Origin: SLSG01 sp964477035
Lineage (GTDB): Bacteria; Bacteroidota; Bacteroidia; Bacteroidales; UBA7960
Length of the DNA stretch: 64,000 nt
NCBI GenBank assembly: GCA_964477035.1
Contig: CAYZCW010000002.1
Coordinates: 186,001-250,000, forward strand
Direction: 5' to 3'
This document shows, piece by piece, positions 1 to 8,780 of the stretch (the stretch's first letter is position 1; each line of letters starts with the position of its first letter). A program made the translations under genes and the position numbers. Below the pieces are notes generated by a model. That model had not been told where the DNA came from. It saw nothing but the letters and a program-made list of their open reading frames with translations, and searched no databases.

Positions 1-1
1 G

Positions 2-472
2 CGCACCTATGAGATCACGGCCAGGCTGATGTCTTTGGGGGTGGATGGGGAACGGATCCAGCGTTTGATCTATAATACTTATTCCGTCGACCGCATGCGG
101 CTGCTCGGTTACTGCCTCAGTGAAAAACTGGTGGTGATCAGGCGATGCCAAGCCGCCTACATCAGCCTCAGCCTGGACGACCTGAAACGGTTTAACCACC
201 AGCCAGGGGATACCGAAGGGGTGGTCAATTACGCCCTGGCCATGAAAAACATTTCACTGGCTGCCTTGTTTACCGAATATGAAGACCATGTCAAGGCCTC
301 ATTCCGGTCAAGCGGACCAGTAGATGTCAACCGCCTGGCCAGGAAGCATTACCATGGGGGGGGGCACCGCAATGCCGCCGGCGGGAAGAGTTTCCTTCCC
401 CTCCACAATACCCTGAAGGCGTTTGAACAATTGATACATAGCGATGACTTTCGAGTCGAAACAGATGAATAG
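2..472 (+). CDS. DHH-family phosphoesterase, NrnA-like (5' end missing)
   Basis: C-terminal part of a DHH/DHHA1 phosphoesterase of the NrnA type, which in other bacteria degrades nanoRNA oligonucleotides and dephosphorylates pAp. The reading frame is open from base 2, so the N-terminal DHH metal site lies outside the window. The diagnostic feature is the DHHA1 nucleotide-binding motif GGGHRNAAGG about 35 residues before the stop. An internal ATG at 29 exists but is not the start, because homologues run much longer upstream. The last 8 bases overlap the next gene, an FKBP lipoprotein. The family call is secure; the exact substrate is inferred. Confidence 0.85.
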   Translation, partial: RTYEITARLMSLGVDGERIQRLIYNTYSVDRMRLLGYCLSEKLVVIRRCQAAYISLSLDDLKRFNHQPGDTEGVVNYALAMKNISLAALFTEYEDHVKASFRSSGPVDVNRLARKHYHGGGHRNAAGGKSFLPLHNTLKAFEQLIHSDDFRVETDE

Positions 473-1007
473 CAGTCCCCGGCCCATTCCCGCCCTGATC
501 TGGAGCGCCTTGCTCATTCTGGTGCTGACGGCATGCAGGCAGCCTTCCCCATCCGATACACCGCCTGATCCGGCCGCCCTTGCCGAGACCCTGATCGAAA
601 CGAACAAACTGTTGCTGGAAGCGGAAAGGCAGGACATCATGGATTTCATCAGCCGGTATGGGTGGGACACCCGGGAAACAGGATCTGGCCTGCATTATTA
701 TATTTACAGAGAGGGGCATGGTCCCCTGGCAGAAAAGGGACAATTTGCCCTGATCGATTTCAGCGTATGCCTTCTGACGGGGGAAGAAATCTATTCCAGC
801 AGGGAGAGCGGCCCCAGGCGTTTCTTAATCGGACAGGGGGGTGTGGAAAGCGGACTCGAGGAAGGGATCCTCCTGATGAAGCAGGGAGACCGTGCCAAAC
901 TGATCATGCCCCCCCACCTGGCACATGGCCTGCCGGGAGACGGGGACCGAATTCCCCTTCGTGCCACGATTGTGTATGATGTGGAACTATTGGAACTGAA
1001 TCAATAA
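465..1007 (+). CDS. FKBP-type peptidyl-prolyl isomerase lipoprotein, single domain
   Basis: Prolyl cis-trans isomerase predicted to be lipid-anchored in the cell envelope. I chose the ATG at 465, not 444, because it gives a clean lipoprotein signal: a short basic start, a hydrophobic stretch and the lipobox LTAC about 24 residues in. One FKBP domain fills the C-terminal 110 residues, with recognisable EEGILLMKQGD and YDVELLELN segments. The active-site pattern is weaker than in the next two genes: the usual VHYTG..LDG..FDSS region reads IDFSVCLLTGEEIYSS, so catalytic activity is uncertain. It is the first of three adjacent FKBP genes and resembles GldI-like isomerases of Bacteroidota. Confidence 0.85.
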   Translation: MNSSPRPIPALIWSALLILVLTACRQPSPSDTPPDPAALAETLIETNKLLLEAERQDIMDFISRYGWDTRETGSGLHYYIYREGHGPLAEKGQFALIDFSVCLLTGEEIYSSRESGPRRFLIGQGGVESGLEEGILLMKQGDRAKLIMPPHLAHGLPGDGDRIPLRATIVYDVELLELNQ

Positions 1008-1060
1008 CAGGAATCAAATTAAACAATACCTATTCATTTATCTCATATCTCAATTATCTC

Positions 1061-1945
1061 ATGAAGAACACTCGATTGTTACTGGCTGCGGTCCTGGTGG
1101 CTGCAATGTTTACCGCCTGCGGGAGCAGGTTCTCGGAAACGGAAAGCGGACTGCAATACAAATTCCACACAAAAAGCAAGGAAGATCCTGCCGGAGTGGG
1201 CAGCATCCTCCGGCTCGATATGACGTATGGACTCCAAGACAGCGTGATCTTCGACTCCAGGATGAGTCCTGTTCCCATGTACCTGGAACTGCTGGATCCG
1301 GAATACCCGGGCGACATTTACGAGGGACTGGCCATGATGAGTCCGGGAGACAGCGCCACCTTCGTCCTGGATGCGGTGGATTTCTTTCTGAATACGGCCG
1401 GAATGGCTCATATTCCGGACATCATCGTCCCCGGCGACCTTCTTTATTTCAATATCAGGCTGCATAAGTCCATGGACGAAGATGGTTTCATGGAAGACCA
1501 GCAGGAAATGGCGGAAAAACAGCTCCAGGAAATGGAGCGGCAGGAAATGGAGGAAGACGGCATTCTCAGACAGTATGTTCTGGATGAAAACATTACCGTG
1601 GAACCAAGGGAAAGCGGCCTGTACTACATCGAAGTAGAAGCGGGGGATGGCGACCGGGTGACGCCCGGCAGTACCGTCAGTGTTCATTATGAAGGCCGCC
1701 TGCTGGACGGCACCGTATTTGACTCCTCGTATGAAAGGGGAGAACCCTTCCAGTTCCAGGTGGGCCTGGGACGGGTGATTCCGGGCTGGGATGAAGGACT
1801 GACCCAGATGCATGTGGGCGGAAAAGCCAGGCTGATCATTCCTTCCCACATTGGATACGGCGACCGGGGCGCGGGCGACCTGATTCCCCCTTTCTCCACC
1901 CTGGTATTTGACGTGGAAGTGCTGGAAGTCACAGAGCAACCATAA
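1061..1945 (+). CDS. FKBP-type peptidyl-prolyl isomerase lipoprotein, two domains
   Basis: Envelope prolyl isomerase of 294 residues. The N-terminus is a lipoprotein signal with lipobox FTAC near residue 20. The first FKBP-like domain (about 25-140) is degenerate: it has the fold-typical GLQYK and EGLAMMSPGD segments but lacks the aromatic active-site pattern. A Glu/Met/Gln-rich linker (about 145-175, probably helical) leads to a second, canonical domain (about 185-290) with VHYEGRLLDGTVFDSS, VIPGWDEGL and GYGDRGAGDLIPP. The first domain may serve substrate binding or dimerisation. The gene lies 53 bp after the single-domain paralogue and 11 bp before the three-domain one. Confidence 0.9.
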   Translation: MKNTRLLLAAVLVAAMFTACGSRFSETESGLQYKFHTKSKEDPAGVGSILRLDMTYGLQDSVIFDSRMSPVPMYLELLDPEYPGDIYEGLAMMSPGDSATFVLDAVDFFLNTAGMAHIPDIIVPGDLLYFNIRLHKSMDEDGFMEDQQEMAEKQLQEMERQEMEEDGILRQYVLDENITVEPRESGLYYIEVEAGDGDRVTPGSTVSVHYEGRLLDGTVFDSSYERGEPFQFQVGLGRVIPGWDEGLTQMHVGGKARLIIPSHIGYGDRGAGDLIPPFSTLVFDVEVLEVTEQP

Positions 1946-1956
1946 TCAAGGGGACG

Positions 1957-3129
1957 ATGTCTTATTTGCTTAGGAGTATCTTGGTGATTCTCCTGGCCGG
2001 GTGGTTTCTGCCATCGTGTGTTCCGGGAAGAGTGGCAGGCGTTCCCGAATCCCGGGAAACTGCTTCGGGCTTGCAGTTTACCTATCTGGACAGGGGGACG
2101 GGGCCCCGGATCGGGGACGGCAGTACCCTGAAGATCCACTACCGGGCCATGCTGGAGGACGGAAGCCTCTTTGATGATTCCGGTCAACGTGCAGAGCCCC
2201 TTACGGTCCGAATGGCCCGGAACCAATTGATTCCGGGGCTTACCGAAGGCCTGTCCATGATGCGCCAGGGCGACCGGGTAAGGCTGGTCATTCCCCCTTC
2301 CCTTGGGTATGGGGAAGAAGGCTACGGTCCCGTTCCTCCCGGCGCAACCCTGGTTTACGAGGTGGAGGTGATCGAAGTGACCGCCCCTGAAGAAGGCCTG
2401 CCGGAGGCCGGTTCGGATCTGAAAACAACCGAAAGCGGATTGGCCTACAGCATCCTGCAGGCAGGGCAAGGGGCGCCCCTGGAGGGAGGCATGGAGGTAA
2501 CAATCCATTATACAGGCTGGCTGGAGAACGGGCGTGTTTTTGATTCTTCCTTGAACCGGGGAGAGCCCATCCGCTTTACGCTCGGACGGGGCATGGTCAT
2601 TCCCGGATGGGAGGAAGGGCTTCTGCTTTTAAGGGTAGGGGACGTGGCGAGATTGCATGTTCCCCACCACCTCGCCTATGGAGAAAACGGGCGGGGTGAG
2701 ATACCGCCCCGTGCAGACCTGGTGTTTGAATTGGAGGTCATCCAGGCCCGTGACATTCCCCGTCCGGAACCTTTCGCGGTGGATCACCTGGAGCCGCTGG
2801 TTACCGGAAATGGGCTGACTGTCTTTATCCTGGAAGAGGGTTCGGGGGAGCTGCCATCCCCTGGCAACATCCTGACCGTCCACTATTCCGGCTACCTGGA
2901 AGACGGCACCCTGTTCGATTCTTCCGTACAGCGGGGCGATCCCATTCGTTTTGTGCTGGGCCGGGGGCAGGTGATCGCCGGATGGGATGAGGGATTCGCT
3001 TTGCTTCGCAAAGGAGCCAGGGCCCGGCTGATAATTCCCCCGCACCTTGCTTACGGGGAGCGGGAGCGTGGTCCGATCCCACCAAACGCCACCTTGTTCT
3101 TTGATGTGGAACTGATCGATTTTCATTAA
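1957..3129 (+). CDS. FKBP-type peptidyl-prolyl isomerase lipoprotein, three domains
   Basis: A 390-residue lipoprotein (lipobox LPSC near residue 21) with three FKBP domains in tandem at about 37-130, 147-250 and 275-388. All three keep the H-Y active-site segment, the FD-S motif and the GYG/AYG loop followed by IPP. Domains two and three are the most canonical (GWLENGRVFDSS with VIPGWEEGL; GYLEDGTLFDSS with VIAGWDEGF). It probably acts as an envelope folding factor. It sits 12 bp before lgt, whose product would lipidate all three FKBP precursors, so the four genes read as an envelope-biogenesis operon. Confidence 0.9.
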   Translation: MSYLLRSILVILLAGWFLPSCVPGRVAGVPESRETASGLQFTYLDRGTGPRIGDGSTLKIHYRAMLEDGSLFDDSGQRAEPLTVRMARNQLIPGLTEGLSMMRQGDRVRLVIPPSLGYGEEGYGPVPPGATLVYEVEVIEVTAPEEGLPEAGSDLKTTESGLAYSILQAGQGAPLEGGMEVTIHYTGWLENGRVFDSSLNRGEPIRFTLGRGMVIPGWEEGLLLLRVGDVARLHVPHHLAYGENGRGEIPPRADLVFELEVIQARDIPRPEPFAVDHLEPLVTGNGLTVFILEEGSGELPSPGNILTVHYSGYLEDGTLFDSSVQRGDPIRFVLGRGQVIAGWDEGFALLRKGARARLIIPPHLAYGERERGPIPPNATLFFDVELIDFH

Positions 3130-3141
3130 AACCAGACTTTC

Positions 3142-3942
3142 ATGAACCTGTTGTACATTACATGGGAGGCAAGCCCGGAGATATTTCAGATCGGGGGCCT
3201 GACGGTCAGATGGTACGGGCTGTTCTGGGCCCTGTCTTTCTATCTTGGCTATGAGATTATATACCGGATCTTTAAAAAAGAAGGGATACCGTCGAAACAG
3301 GTGGACCAGTTGCTGATCTATATGGCCACCGGCATCATCCTTGGTGCCCGTCTGGGACATTGTTTCTTTTACGATTTCCATTATTACATCAGCAACCCGG
3401 TGGAGATCCTGAAAATCTGGCAGGGCGGACTGGCCAGTCACGGCGGGGCCATCGGCATCATCCTCGCTTTGTATTATTTCCAGAAAAAGGTCAGCAACCA
3501 AAGCTTCTGGTGGCTGATGGACCGCATGGTCATCCCCATCGCGCTGGCAGCCTTTATGATCCGCATGGGCAACCTGATGAACTCAGAGATTTACGGTGTG
3601 GAGACCTCTCTCCCCTGGGGCTTCCTGTTTGTAAACCGCGGGGAGATGGTCCCCAAACATCCGACCCAGATCTATGAAGGGCTCACCTACCTCCTGCTGT
3701 TTTTTGCTCTGGGTTGGCTGTACCTGAAGAAGGCGCGTGAATTCAGCCACGGCTTCCTCTCGGCGGTGTTTGCCGTGATCATGTTCACGGCCCGTTTCCT
3801 GATCGAATTCATCAAGGAGGACCAATCGGCATTTGAAGCGGGCATGACCCTGAATATGGGCCAGTGGCTCAGCCTCCCCCTGATCATTGCCGGCATCGTG
3901 ATGCTGGTACGCACCTGGCCTGTAAAATCCAGGGCAGTTTGA
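3142..3942 (+). CDS. lgt: prolipoprotein diacylglyceryl transferase
   Basis: Integral membrane enzyme that transfers diacylglycerol from phosphatidylglycerol to the lipobox cysteine of prolipoproteins, the first step of lipoprotein maturation. Length (266 residues) and topology, about seven hydrophobic segments, fit the family. Signatures seen: the N-terminal VRWYGLFWALSF region, GGLASHGGAIG, and the Lgt hallmark IRMGNLMNSEIYG followed by HPTQIYEG. It lies 12 bp downstream of three lipoprotein genes, its likely substrates. A convergent RsmI-like gene follows after 19 bp. Confidence 0.95.
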   Translation: MNLLYITWEASPEIFQIGGLTVRWYGLFWALSFYLGYEIIYRIFKKEGIPSKQVDQLLIYMATGIILGARLGHCFFYDFHYYISNPVEILKIWQGGLASHGGAIGIILALYYFQKKVSNQSFWWLMDRMVIPIALAAFMIRMGNLMNSEIYGVETSLPWGFLFVNRGEMVPKHPTQIYEGLTYLLLFFALGWLYLKKAREFSHGFLSAVFAVIMFTARFLIEFIKEDQSAFEAGMTLNMGQWLSLPLIIAGIVMLVRTWPVKSRAV

Positions 3943-3961
3943 CAGGAGCCTGAAGGGAAGC

Positions 3962-4702
3962 TTATTGCATGCCGGTATACAGCAAGAATATGCTCGGCCG
4001 CTTGTGGCGGTCCGGCCTGTTCTTTCTCCACCAGCTGATATCCTTCGTAAGAATGGTTTCGCCGGGCAGGCTCAGATCGGAGGCCACGCACAGAAGGGTA
4101 CTGCCCTGGCAGTTTTCAGCCAGATCGGCCAGGAGCTGGTTGTTCCTGAATGGCGCCTCCATGAATACCTGGGTCTGGTCCTTCCTCTGGGCGTCACGCT
4201 CCATCTCCCTGATCTTGCGCGCCCGTTCGGTTTTTTGAATGGGCAGGTAGCCATGGAATACAAATTGCTGTCCATTGAATCCCGAGGCCATCAGTCCCAG
4301 CAGAATGGAACTGGGACCAACAAGCGGCACCACACGCAGGCCCCTTTCATGGGCCATTCTCACCACCTGCTGTCCCGGATCAGCCACCCCCGGACATCCC
4401 GCTTCCGAAAGCAGCCCGATGTCCTGTCCTTCGTCGGCGGCCTGGAGGAAACCGGGGATATCTTCTTTTTTGCTGTGTTTGTTCAAAATATGAAACGTGA
4501 CCTGACCGAAGGGGGCCGTGAATCCGGCTTTCCTCAAAAACCTCCTGGCACTCCGCTCGTTTTCTGCAATAAAACACCGGATGGGGCGGACCACCTCGAT
4601 GTTTTTCAATGGCCAGTAGGCATCGGCCGGAACATCCCCCAGTGCGGCGGGGATCAGGTAAAGGCAGGGAGAACGGGTTGCCGGGAAATTCTTTTCTTGC
4701 AT
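3962..4702 (-). CDS. RsmI-like SAM-dependent methyltransferase
   Basis: Tetrapyrrole-methylase-fold protein of 246 residues, related to RsmI, which 2'-O-methylates C1402 of 16S rRNA. Family features: CLYLIPAALGD at the N-terminus, the SEAGCPGVADPG motif (about residues 95-106) and VVPLVGPSSILLGLMASG. The N-terminal motif differs from canonical RsmI (GTPIGN is replaced by AALGD), and Bacteroidota commonly carry such a second RsmI-like copy, so rRNA specificity is inferred only. It is the last gene of a leftward run headed by dnaA, 31 bp after the dehydratase gene. Confidence 0.8.
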   Translation of the reverse strand: MQEKNFPATRSPCLYLIPAALGDVPADAYWPLKNIEVVRPIRCFIAENERSARRFLRKAGFTAPFGQVTFHILNKHSKKEDIPGFLQAADEGQDIGLLSEAGCPGVADPGQQVVRMAHERGLRVVPLVGPSSILLGLMASGFNGQQFVFHGYLPIQKTERARKIREMERDAQRKDQTQVFMEAPFRNNQLLADLAENCQGSTLLCVASDLSLPGETILTKDISWWRKNRPDRHKRPSIFLLYTGMQ

Positions 4703-4733
4703 GCTTCTAGCAGTTTACCTTGCCACCTGCAGG

Positions 4734-5708
4734 TCAGCGGTTGGAGAACGAGCGGTTTTCAAGCCAGGGCAAACGGAAGAGGTCCACGTTCCCTCCTGAA
4801 AGGATTACGGCTACTTTTTTACCCCGGAAGTGCTCCGGTTGCTCCATCATGGCAGCCAGTGGCACTGCCCCGCTGGGTTCCACCACGATTTTCATGCGTT
4901 CCCAGATCAGGATCATGGCCTGTATGATGGCTTCTTCCGTAGCAAGGAGGATGTCATCCACGCCTTCCATGATGATGGGGTAAGTCAGGCTTCCCAGGGA
5001 GGTGCGCAATCCATCGGCAATGGTCTGGGGGTTGTCGGATGGCACGAAGGCCTTCCTCCGGAATGACTTCCAGGCATCGTTCGCTTGCGAGGGCTCTGCC
5101 GCCACCACCCGGGTGTGTTTGGAAAAATACCTGGCAGAGAGTATGGTGCCACTAAGCAGGCCGCCACCGCCCACCGGGGCAACCAAATAGTCAGGCTCAT
5201 GAAGGTCATCCAGAATCTCGGCGGCGGCGGTTGCCTGGCCGGCAATGATCCTGTAGTCGTTGTAAGGATGGATTTCCAATGCCCCCGTACGGCGCATCAC
5301 TTTCTCCAGCGTGGCTTCCCTGTCCTCAAGTGTGGGCCGGCAGAACGTGATCTCGCCCCCATAGGCCCGGACCGCATCCACCTTAATTCTGGGGGCCGAA
5401 TCGGGCATGACAATATGCGCCCGGATGCCCCGGTTTCTGGCCGCCAGGGACAGGGCCTGGGCATGATTCCCGGAAGAATGGGTGGCCACACCCTTTCTGG
5501 CCGACTCCTCATCCAGGGTCATCACGGCATGGCTGGCACCGCGGAATTTGAAAGCCCCGCCCTTCTGAAGGTTTTCACATTTGAAAAACAAATCACACCC
5601 AAGGAGTTGGTTGAGGGTGGCGTTGGTCAGCAGGGGGGTGCGGTGGATCACGGGCCCGATCAATTGCCGGACTTCCAGGATGGTTGCTTTATCCGGAATG
5701 GCGTTCAT
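4734..5708 (-). CDS. threonine/serine dehydratase (PLP fold type II), no ACT domain
   Basis: PLP enzyme deaminating threonine to 2-oxobutyrate (or serine to pyruvate). At 324 residues it has only the catalytic domain and lacks the C-terminal ACT-like regulatory domains of biosynthetic IlvA, so it resembles catabolic TdcB or serine racemase. The PLP lysine lies in GGAFKFRGA (about residue 54), the substrate loop is SSGNHAQALS, and the phosphate-binding loop is GGGGLLSG (about 181-188). Its start overlaps the stop of the upstream phosphatase gene by 4 bases, suggesting translational coupling. Serine racemase activity cannot be excluded from sequence alone. Confidence 0.85.
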   Translation of the reverse strand: MNAIPDKATILEVRQLIGPVIHRTPLLTNATLNQLLGCDLFFKCENLQKGGAFKFRGASHAVMTLDEESARKGVATHSSGNHAQALSLAARNRGIRAHIVMPDSAPRIKVDAVRAYGGEITFCRPTLEDREATLEKVMRRTGALEIHPYNDYRIIAGQATAAAEILDDLHEPDYLVAPVGGGGLLSGTILSARYFSKHTRVVAAEPSQANDAWKSFRRKAFVPSDNPQTIADGLRTSLGSLTYPIIMEGVDDILLATEEAIIQAMILIWERMKIVVEPSGAVPLAAMMEQPEHFRGKKVAVILSGGNVDLFRLPWLENRSFSNR

Positions 5709-6187
5709 GGCTTGGGGTGTTCTTTAAGGCCGGATGAGGCGGCTGCCACAATCCCGTCGCAGGCATGGTCCAGGAGCTTGTACACGCGGGAGAAACCTTC
5801 ATCACCCCCGTAATAGGGATCGGGGACTTCCAGGTTGCTGCCCGGATGGGCCATGTTCAGGATGAGCCCGGCCTTCTTCCGGTCCGCTTCGTTCCGGGCA
5901 AGGGAAAGGATGTCGCGCAAGTTGGACTGGTCCATGGCATAGATCCGGTCGAAACGGTCGAAATCCTGTGTCCGGAACTGCCTTGCCCTCTGGCCGGAGA
6001 GGTCGATCCCGTGTTTGCGGGCGATTTCTGCAGATCGCGGATCGGGCCGCTCTCCGGCATGGTAGGCAGCGGTTCCCGCAGAATCCACCAGTCCCCTGAT
6101 CTGATGCAAACCGAACTTATGTCTCAGTATCCCCTCTGCCAGGGGGGAACGGCAGATATTGCCCAGGCAGACCATCAATACCTTCAT
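5705..6187 (-). CDS. low-molecular-weight protein-tyrosine phosphatase
   Basis: Cytoplasmic phosphotyrosine phosphatase of 160 residues. The P-loop CLGNICRS (C-x5-R, from residue 7) lies at the N-terminus as the family requires, and the general-acid motif VPDPYYGG is near residue 125. Bacterial homologues act on tyrosine kinases of polysaccharide export, but no kinase or capsule gene is in this window, so the target is unknown. It lies 3 bp downstream of dnaA and overlaps the dehydratase gene. Confidence 0.9.
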   Translation of the reverse strand: MKVLMVCLGNICRSPLAEGILRHKFGLHQIRGLVDSAGTAAYHAGERPDPRSAEIARKHGIDLSGQRARQFRTQDFDRFDRIYAMDQSNLRDILSLARNEADRKKAGLILNMAHPGSNLEVPDPYYGGDEGFSRVYKLLDHACDGIVAAASSGLKEHPKP

Positions 6188-6190
6188 GAA

Positions 6191-7633
6191 TCACATCTTC
6201 ACTTTGATCATGTTCTCCAACTCGTCCACATAGCGCTTGAATGCCTTGTCCGTGTCCGCAAGGTTTTTTACCGTCTTGCAGGCATGCAATACGGTGGCGT
6301 GGTCCTTGTTGCCGCATTTGCTTCCAATGGCAGCGAGGGATGATTTTGTGAAGGTTTTGGAGAAATACATGGCCAGTTGCCGGGCCTGAACAATTTCCCT
6401 TTTCCGGGTTTTGGACTGGATTTTCTCTACCGGGATGCCGAAATATTCGCAGACCACTTTCTGAATATAATCCACGGTGATTTCCCGGGGCGTGTTTCTG
6501 ACGAATTTTTCGATGACCCTGGCGGCAAGGGAAGGGGTAATCTCCTTCTTGTTCATGGAGGACTGTGCCAGGATGGAAATCAAGGCCCCCTCCATTTCGC
6601 GGATGTTGGTGGTGATGCTGGAGGCGATCAGGTCGACGACTTCTCCGGGCATCTCGACGCCGTCATTGTAAATCTTTTTTTGAAGGATGGCCACCCTGGT
6701 TTCGTAATCCGGCAACTGCAGATCGGCCGAGAGGCCCCATTTGAAACGGGACAGCAGCCGGGGTTCGATCCCTTTCATTTCCACGGGGGGCAGGTCGCTT
6801 GAGATCACGATCTGTTTCCCGTTTTGGTGAAGGTGGTTGAAAATATGGAAAAACACATCCTGGGTCTTTTCTTTTCCTGCCAGGCAATGAATGTCGTCGA
6901 CGATCAACACGTCGATCATCTGATAAAAATGAATGAAGTCGTTTTGGTTGTTGTTGCGTACCGAATCAATGAACTGGTTGGTAAACTGTTCGGAAGACAC
7001 ATACAATACCGTTTTCTCAGGGAAATGGTTCTTCACCTCAATTCCGATGGCATGCGCCAGGTGGGTCTTTCCCAGTCCGTTGGCACTGTATATCAACAGG
7101 GGATTGAAGGAGGTCTTTCCGGGGTTCTGGCCCACGGCCAGTCCCGCACTCCGGGCCAGCCGGTTGCAGTCGCCCTGGATGAAATTTTCGAAGTTGTAGG
7201 AGTCAATTAACTGGGGGTAAATGTTCAGCTTCTTCAGTCCCGGGATCACGAAGGGATTCGGAATGCCCTGCTCCCTGTTCAGGTCGATGGGCAGGTTGAC
7301 GGGCGGGTTTTTAAGGGCTTTTTTGTTCAGGGTCGGGGCATGAATGGTATAGGGCCTGGCCTGGGTCCCCGACTGGGAATTGTCCATCACGATGCTGTAT
7401 TCCAGCCTGCCTTCCTGCCCCAGCTCTTTTTTGATGGTTTTCTTGAGAAGATCGATGTAATGTTCTTCCAGCCATTCATAGAAAAACTGGCTGGGCACCT
7501 GAAGGGTCAACACATTGTTGACAAGCTGCACAGGCTTGATGGGAGCGAACCAGGTGTTGAAACTGTTCGGGCTGATGTTGTCCCTGATCACACGTAAACA
7601 ATCCGACCAAACCTTTTCGTGTAGCTGCGCCAT
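6191..7633 (-). CDS. dnaA: chromosomal replication initiator protein DnaA
   Basis: AAA+ initiator that binds DnaA boxes and opens the origin. At 480 residues all four domains are visible: domain I (about 1-90, KVWSDCLRVIRDNISPNSFNTW), a variable linker, the AAA+ core with Walker A ANGLGKTH (about 183-190) and Walker B VLIVDDIH, and the DNA-binding domain IV with the signature CGNKDHATVLHAC near the C-terminus. It heads a leftward cluster with the phosphatase, the dehydratase and the RsmI-like gene. No cluster of DnaA boxes was seen next to it, so oriC is probably elsewhere. Confidence 0.97.
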   Translation of the reverse strand: MAQLHEKVWSDCLRVIRDNISPNSFNTWFAPIKPVQLVNNVLTLQVPSQFFYEWLEEHYIDLLKKTIKKELGQEGRLEYSIVMDNSQSGTQARPYTIHAPTLNKKALKNPPVNLPIDLNREQGIPNPFVIPGLKKLNIYPQLIDSYNFENFIQGDCNRLARSAGLAVGQNPGKTSFNPLLIYSANGLGKTHLAHAIGIEVKNHFPEKTVLYVSSEQFTNQFIDSVRNNNQNDFIHFYQMIDVLIVDDIHCLAGKEKTQDVFFHIFNHLHQNGKQIVISSDLPPVEMKGIEPRLLSRFKWGLSADLQLPDYETRVAILQKKIYNDGVEMPGEVVDLIASSITTNIREMEGALISILAQSSMNKKEITPSLAARVIEKFVRNTPREITVDYIQKVVCEYFGIPVEKIQSKTRKREIVQARQLAMYFSKTFTKSSLAAIGSKCGNKDHATVLHACKTVKNLADTDKAFKRYVDELENMIKVKM

Positions 7634-7719
7634 TCTGCTCCGGGGTGTTCTTGGGGGATAAATACTTTTTTTTGTTATTGATCTTCAAAGGGGGATGAAA
7701 TACCGGACGACTGCCGGAA

Positions 7720-7755
7720 TTTCTTAACAAATTTTGATGAAAAATAGTTAAGAAA
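7720..7755. promoter_or_regulatory. 9-bp inverted repeat upstream of dnaA
   Basis: In the 128-bp AT-rich spacer between the metallophosphatase gene and dnaA, the arms TTTCTTAAC (7720-7728) and GTTAAGAAA (7747-7755) are perfect inverted repeats separated by 18 bases. The centre-to-centre distance of about 27 bp is too wide for a simple dimer operator. It could be a hairpin in the dnaA leader or two half-sites. No convincing dnaA promoter was identified. Confidence 0.35.
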
Positions 7756-7761
7756 AAAATT

Positions 7762-8694
7762 TTAAACGACTTGATTTTTCGAAATATTTGTCGTATTGCT
7801 TTCGACAAGTTTTTCCCCGGTGTCCGGCTCAAAATACACGACCATTCTGCCCAGAAACACCCCGGCAGAACCTGCCTGGCCGATGGTCACCTCCCTGCCT
7901 GATTCGTTGCGGACCACCTCGGCAGGGTCCAGCCGGCGGTGGGTGTGTCCGCCGATGATGATGTCGGTTTCCCGGGTGTGGCCGGCCAATATATAGTCGC
8001 TTACCCGGTCATGTTCGTAACGGAAGCCAAGGTGTGAAATACACAGGATGAGGTCACAGCCCTTTCTTTTCAGGGTGCTTTCCATTTCCCGGGCCACCTC
8101 AATGGGATCCAGGACCACCGTGTTTCCGAAATGATGGCGGGCCACCAGCCCGTCCAGGGAGATCCCCAGCCCGTAGATACCCACGCTGACCCCATTGCGT
8201 TCAAGGACCAGGTAAGGGAGGGTCTTGTCCCGCAGCACGGTGTCTGAAAAGTCATAATTGGAACAGACAAAGGGAAAACGGGCGTGGGGAAGGACATGGA
8301 GCAAGCCTTCCAGGCCGTTGTCGAATTCATGATTTCCCAGGGTGGCTGCATCATAACCCAGGTGGCTCATCAGCACCAGCTCGGTTTCTCCACCGTATTT
8401 ATTAAAGTATGGGGTCCCCTGAAAAAAATCCCCCGCATCCAGGAGCAGCAATTCCGGATCTGATTGCCTGAACTGGTTTATCAGGGCGGCCCTCCGGGCA
8501 TAGCCCCCCATGCCTGGATAGCCCGGGTCGTTGGCAGGGAAGGGATCGATGCGGCTGTGGGTGTCGTTGGTATGCAGGATGGTCAACCGCTTCAGGTCCG
8601 TCTGCGCCAGGGCCATGCCATGAAGGCCGCCCAGCGTTCCGAGTCCGGCCACACCGGCCATTTTGAGGAAAGTTCTTCGCGTGCTGTGATTCAT
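7762..8694 (-). CDS. 5'-nucleotidase metallophosphatase domain protein, Tat-exported
   Basis: Calcineurin-like metallophosphatase equivalent to the N-terminal catalytic domain of UshA-type 5'-nucleotidases (310 residues). Dinuclear metal motifs: HTNDTHS (about 40-46), GDFFQG, GNHEFDNG and GHTHRR. The N-terminus STRRTFLK followed by a hydrophobic stretch is a twin-arginine signal, implying export already folded and metal-loaded. It lacks the C-terminal substrate-binding domain, which is encoded by the neighbouring gene just upstream in the same transcription direction (86 bp gap). The two products probably form one two-chain enzyme. Confidence 0.85.
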   Translation of the reverse strand: MNHSTRRTFLKMAGVAGLGTLGGLHGMALAQTDLKRLTILHTNDTHSRIDPFPANDPGYPGMGGYARRAALINQFRQSDPELLLLDAGDFFQGTPYFNKYGGETELVLMSHLGYDAATLGNHEFDNGLEGLLHVLPHARFPFVCSNYDFSDTVLRDKTLPYLVLERNGVSVGIYGLGISLDGLVARHHFGNTVVLDPIEVAREMESTLKRKGCDLILCISHLGFRYEHDRVSDYILAGHTRETDIIIGGHTHRRLDPAEVVRNESGREVTIGQAGSAGVFLGRMVVYFEPDTGEKLVESNTTNISKNQVV

Positions 8695-8780
8695 CTTAGA
8701 TGGTGTTTAAAAATAAGACCCTGCCCGTAAACCGCGTCAACGGGAAATTTGCTTGCAGAAACCGGGAGGGCCTGCTTATC

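Noticed and set aside
1079..1939. 286-residue open frame antisense to the two-domain FKBP gene
   Set aside because: Shadow of a real gene: it mirrors the FKBP reading frame and shows no family motif or signal of its own.
3965..4927. 320-residue plus-strand frame over the RsmI-like and dehydratase genes
   Set aside because: Both minus-strand genes have clear family motifs; the plus-strand frame crosses the boundary between them and has none.
7634..7761. Origin of replication next to dnaA
   Set aside because: AT-rich, but no cluster of DnaA boxes of the TTATNCACA type was found.
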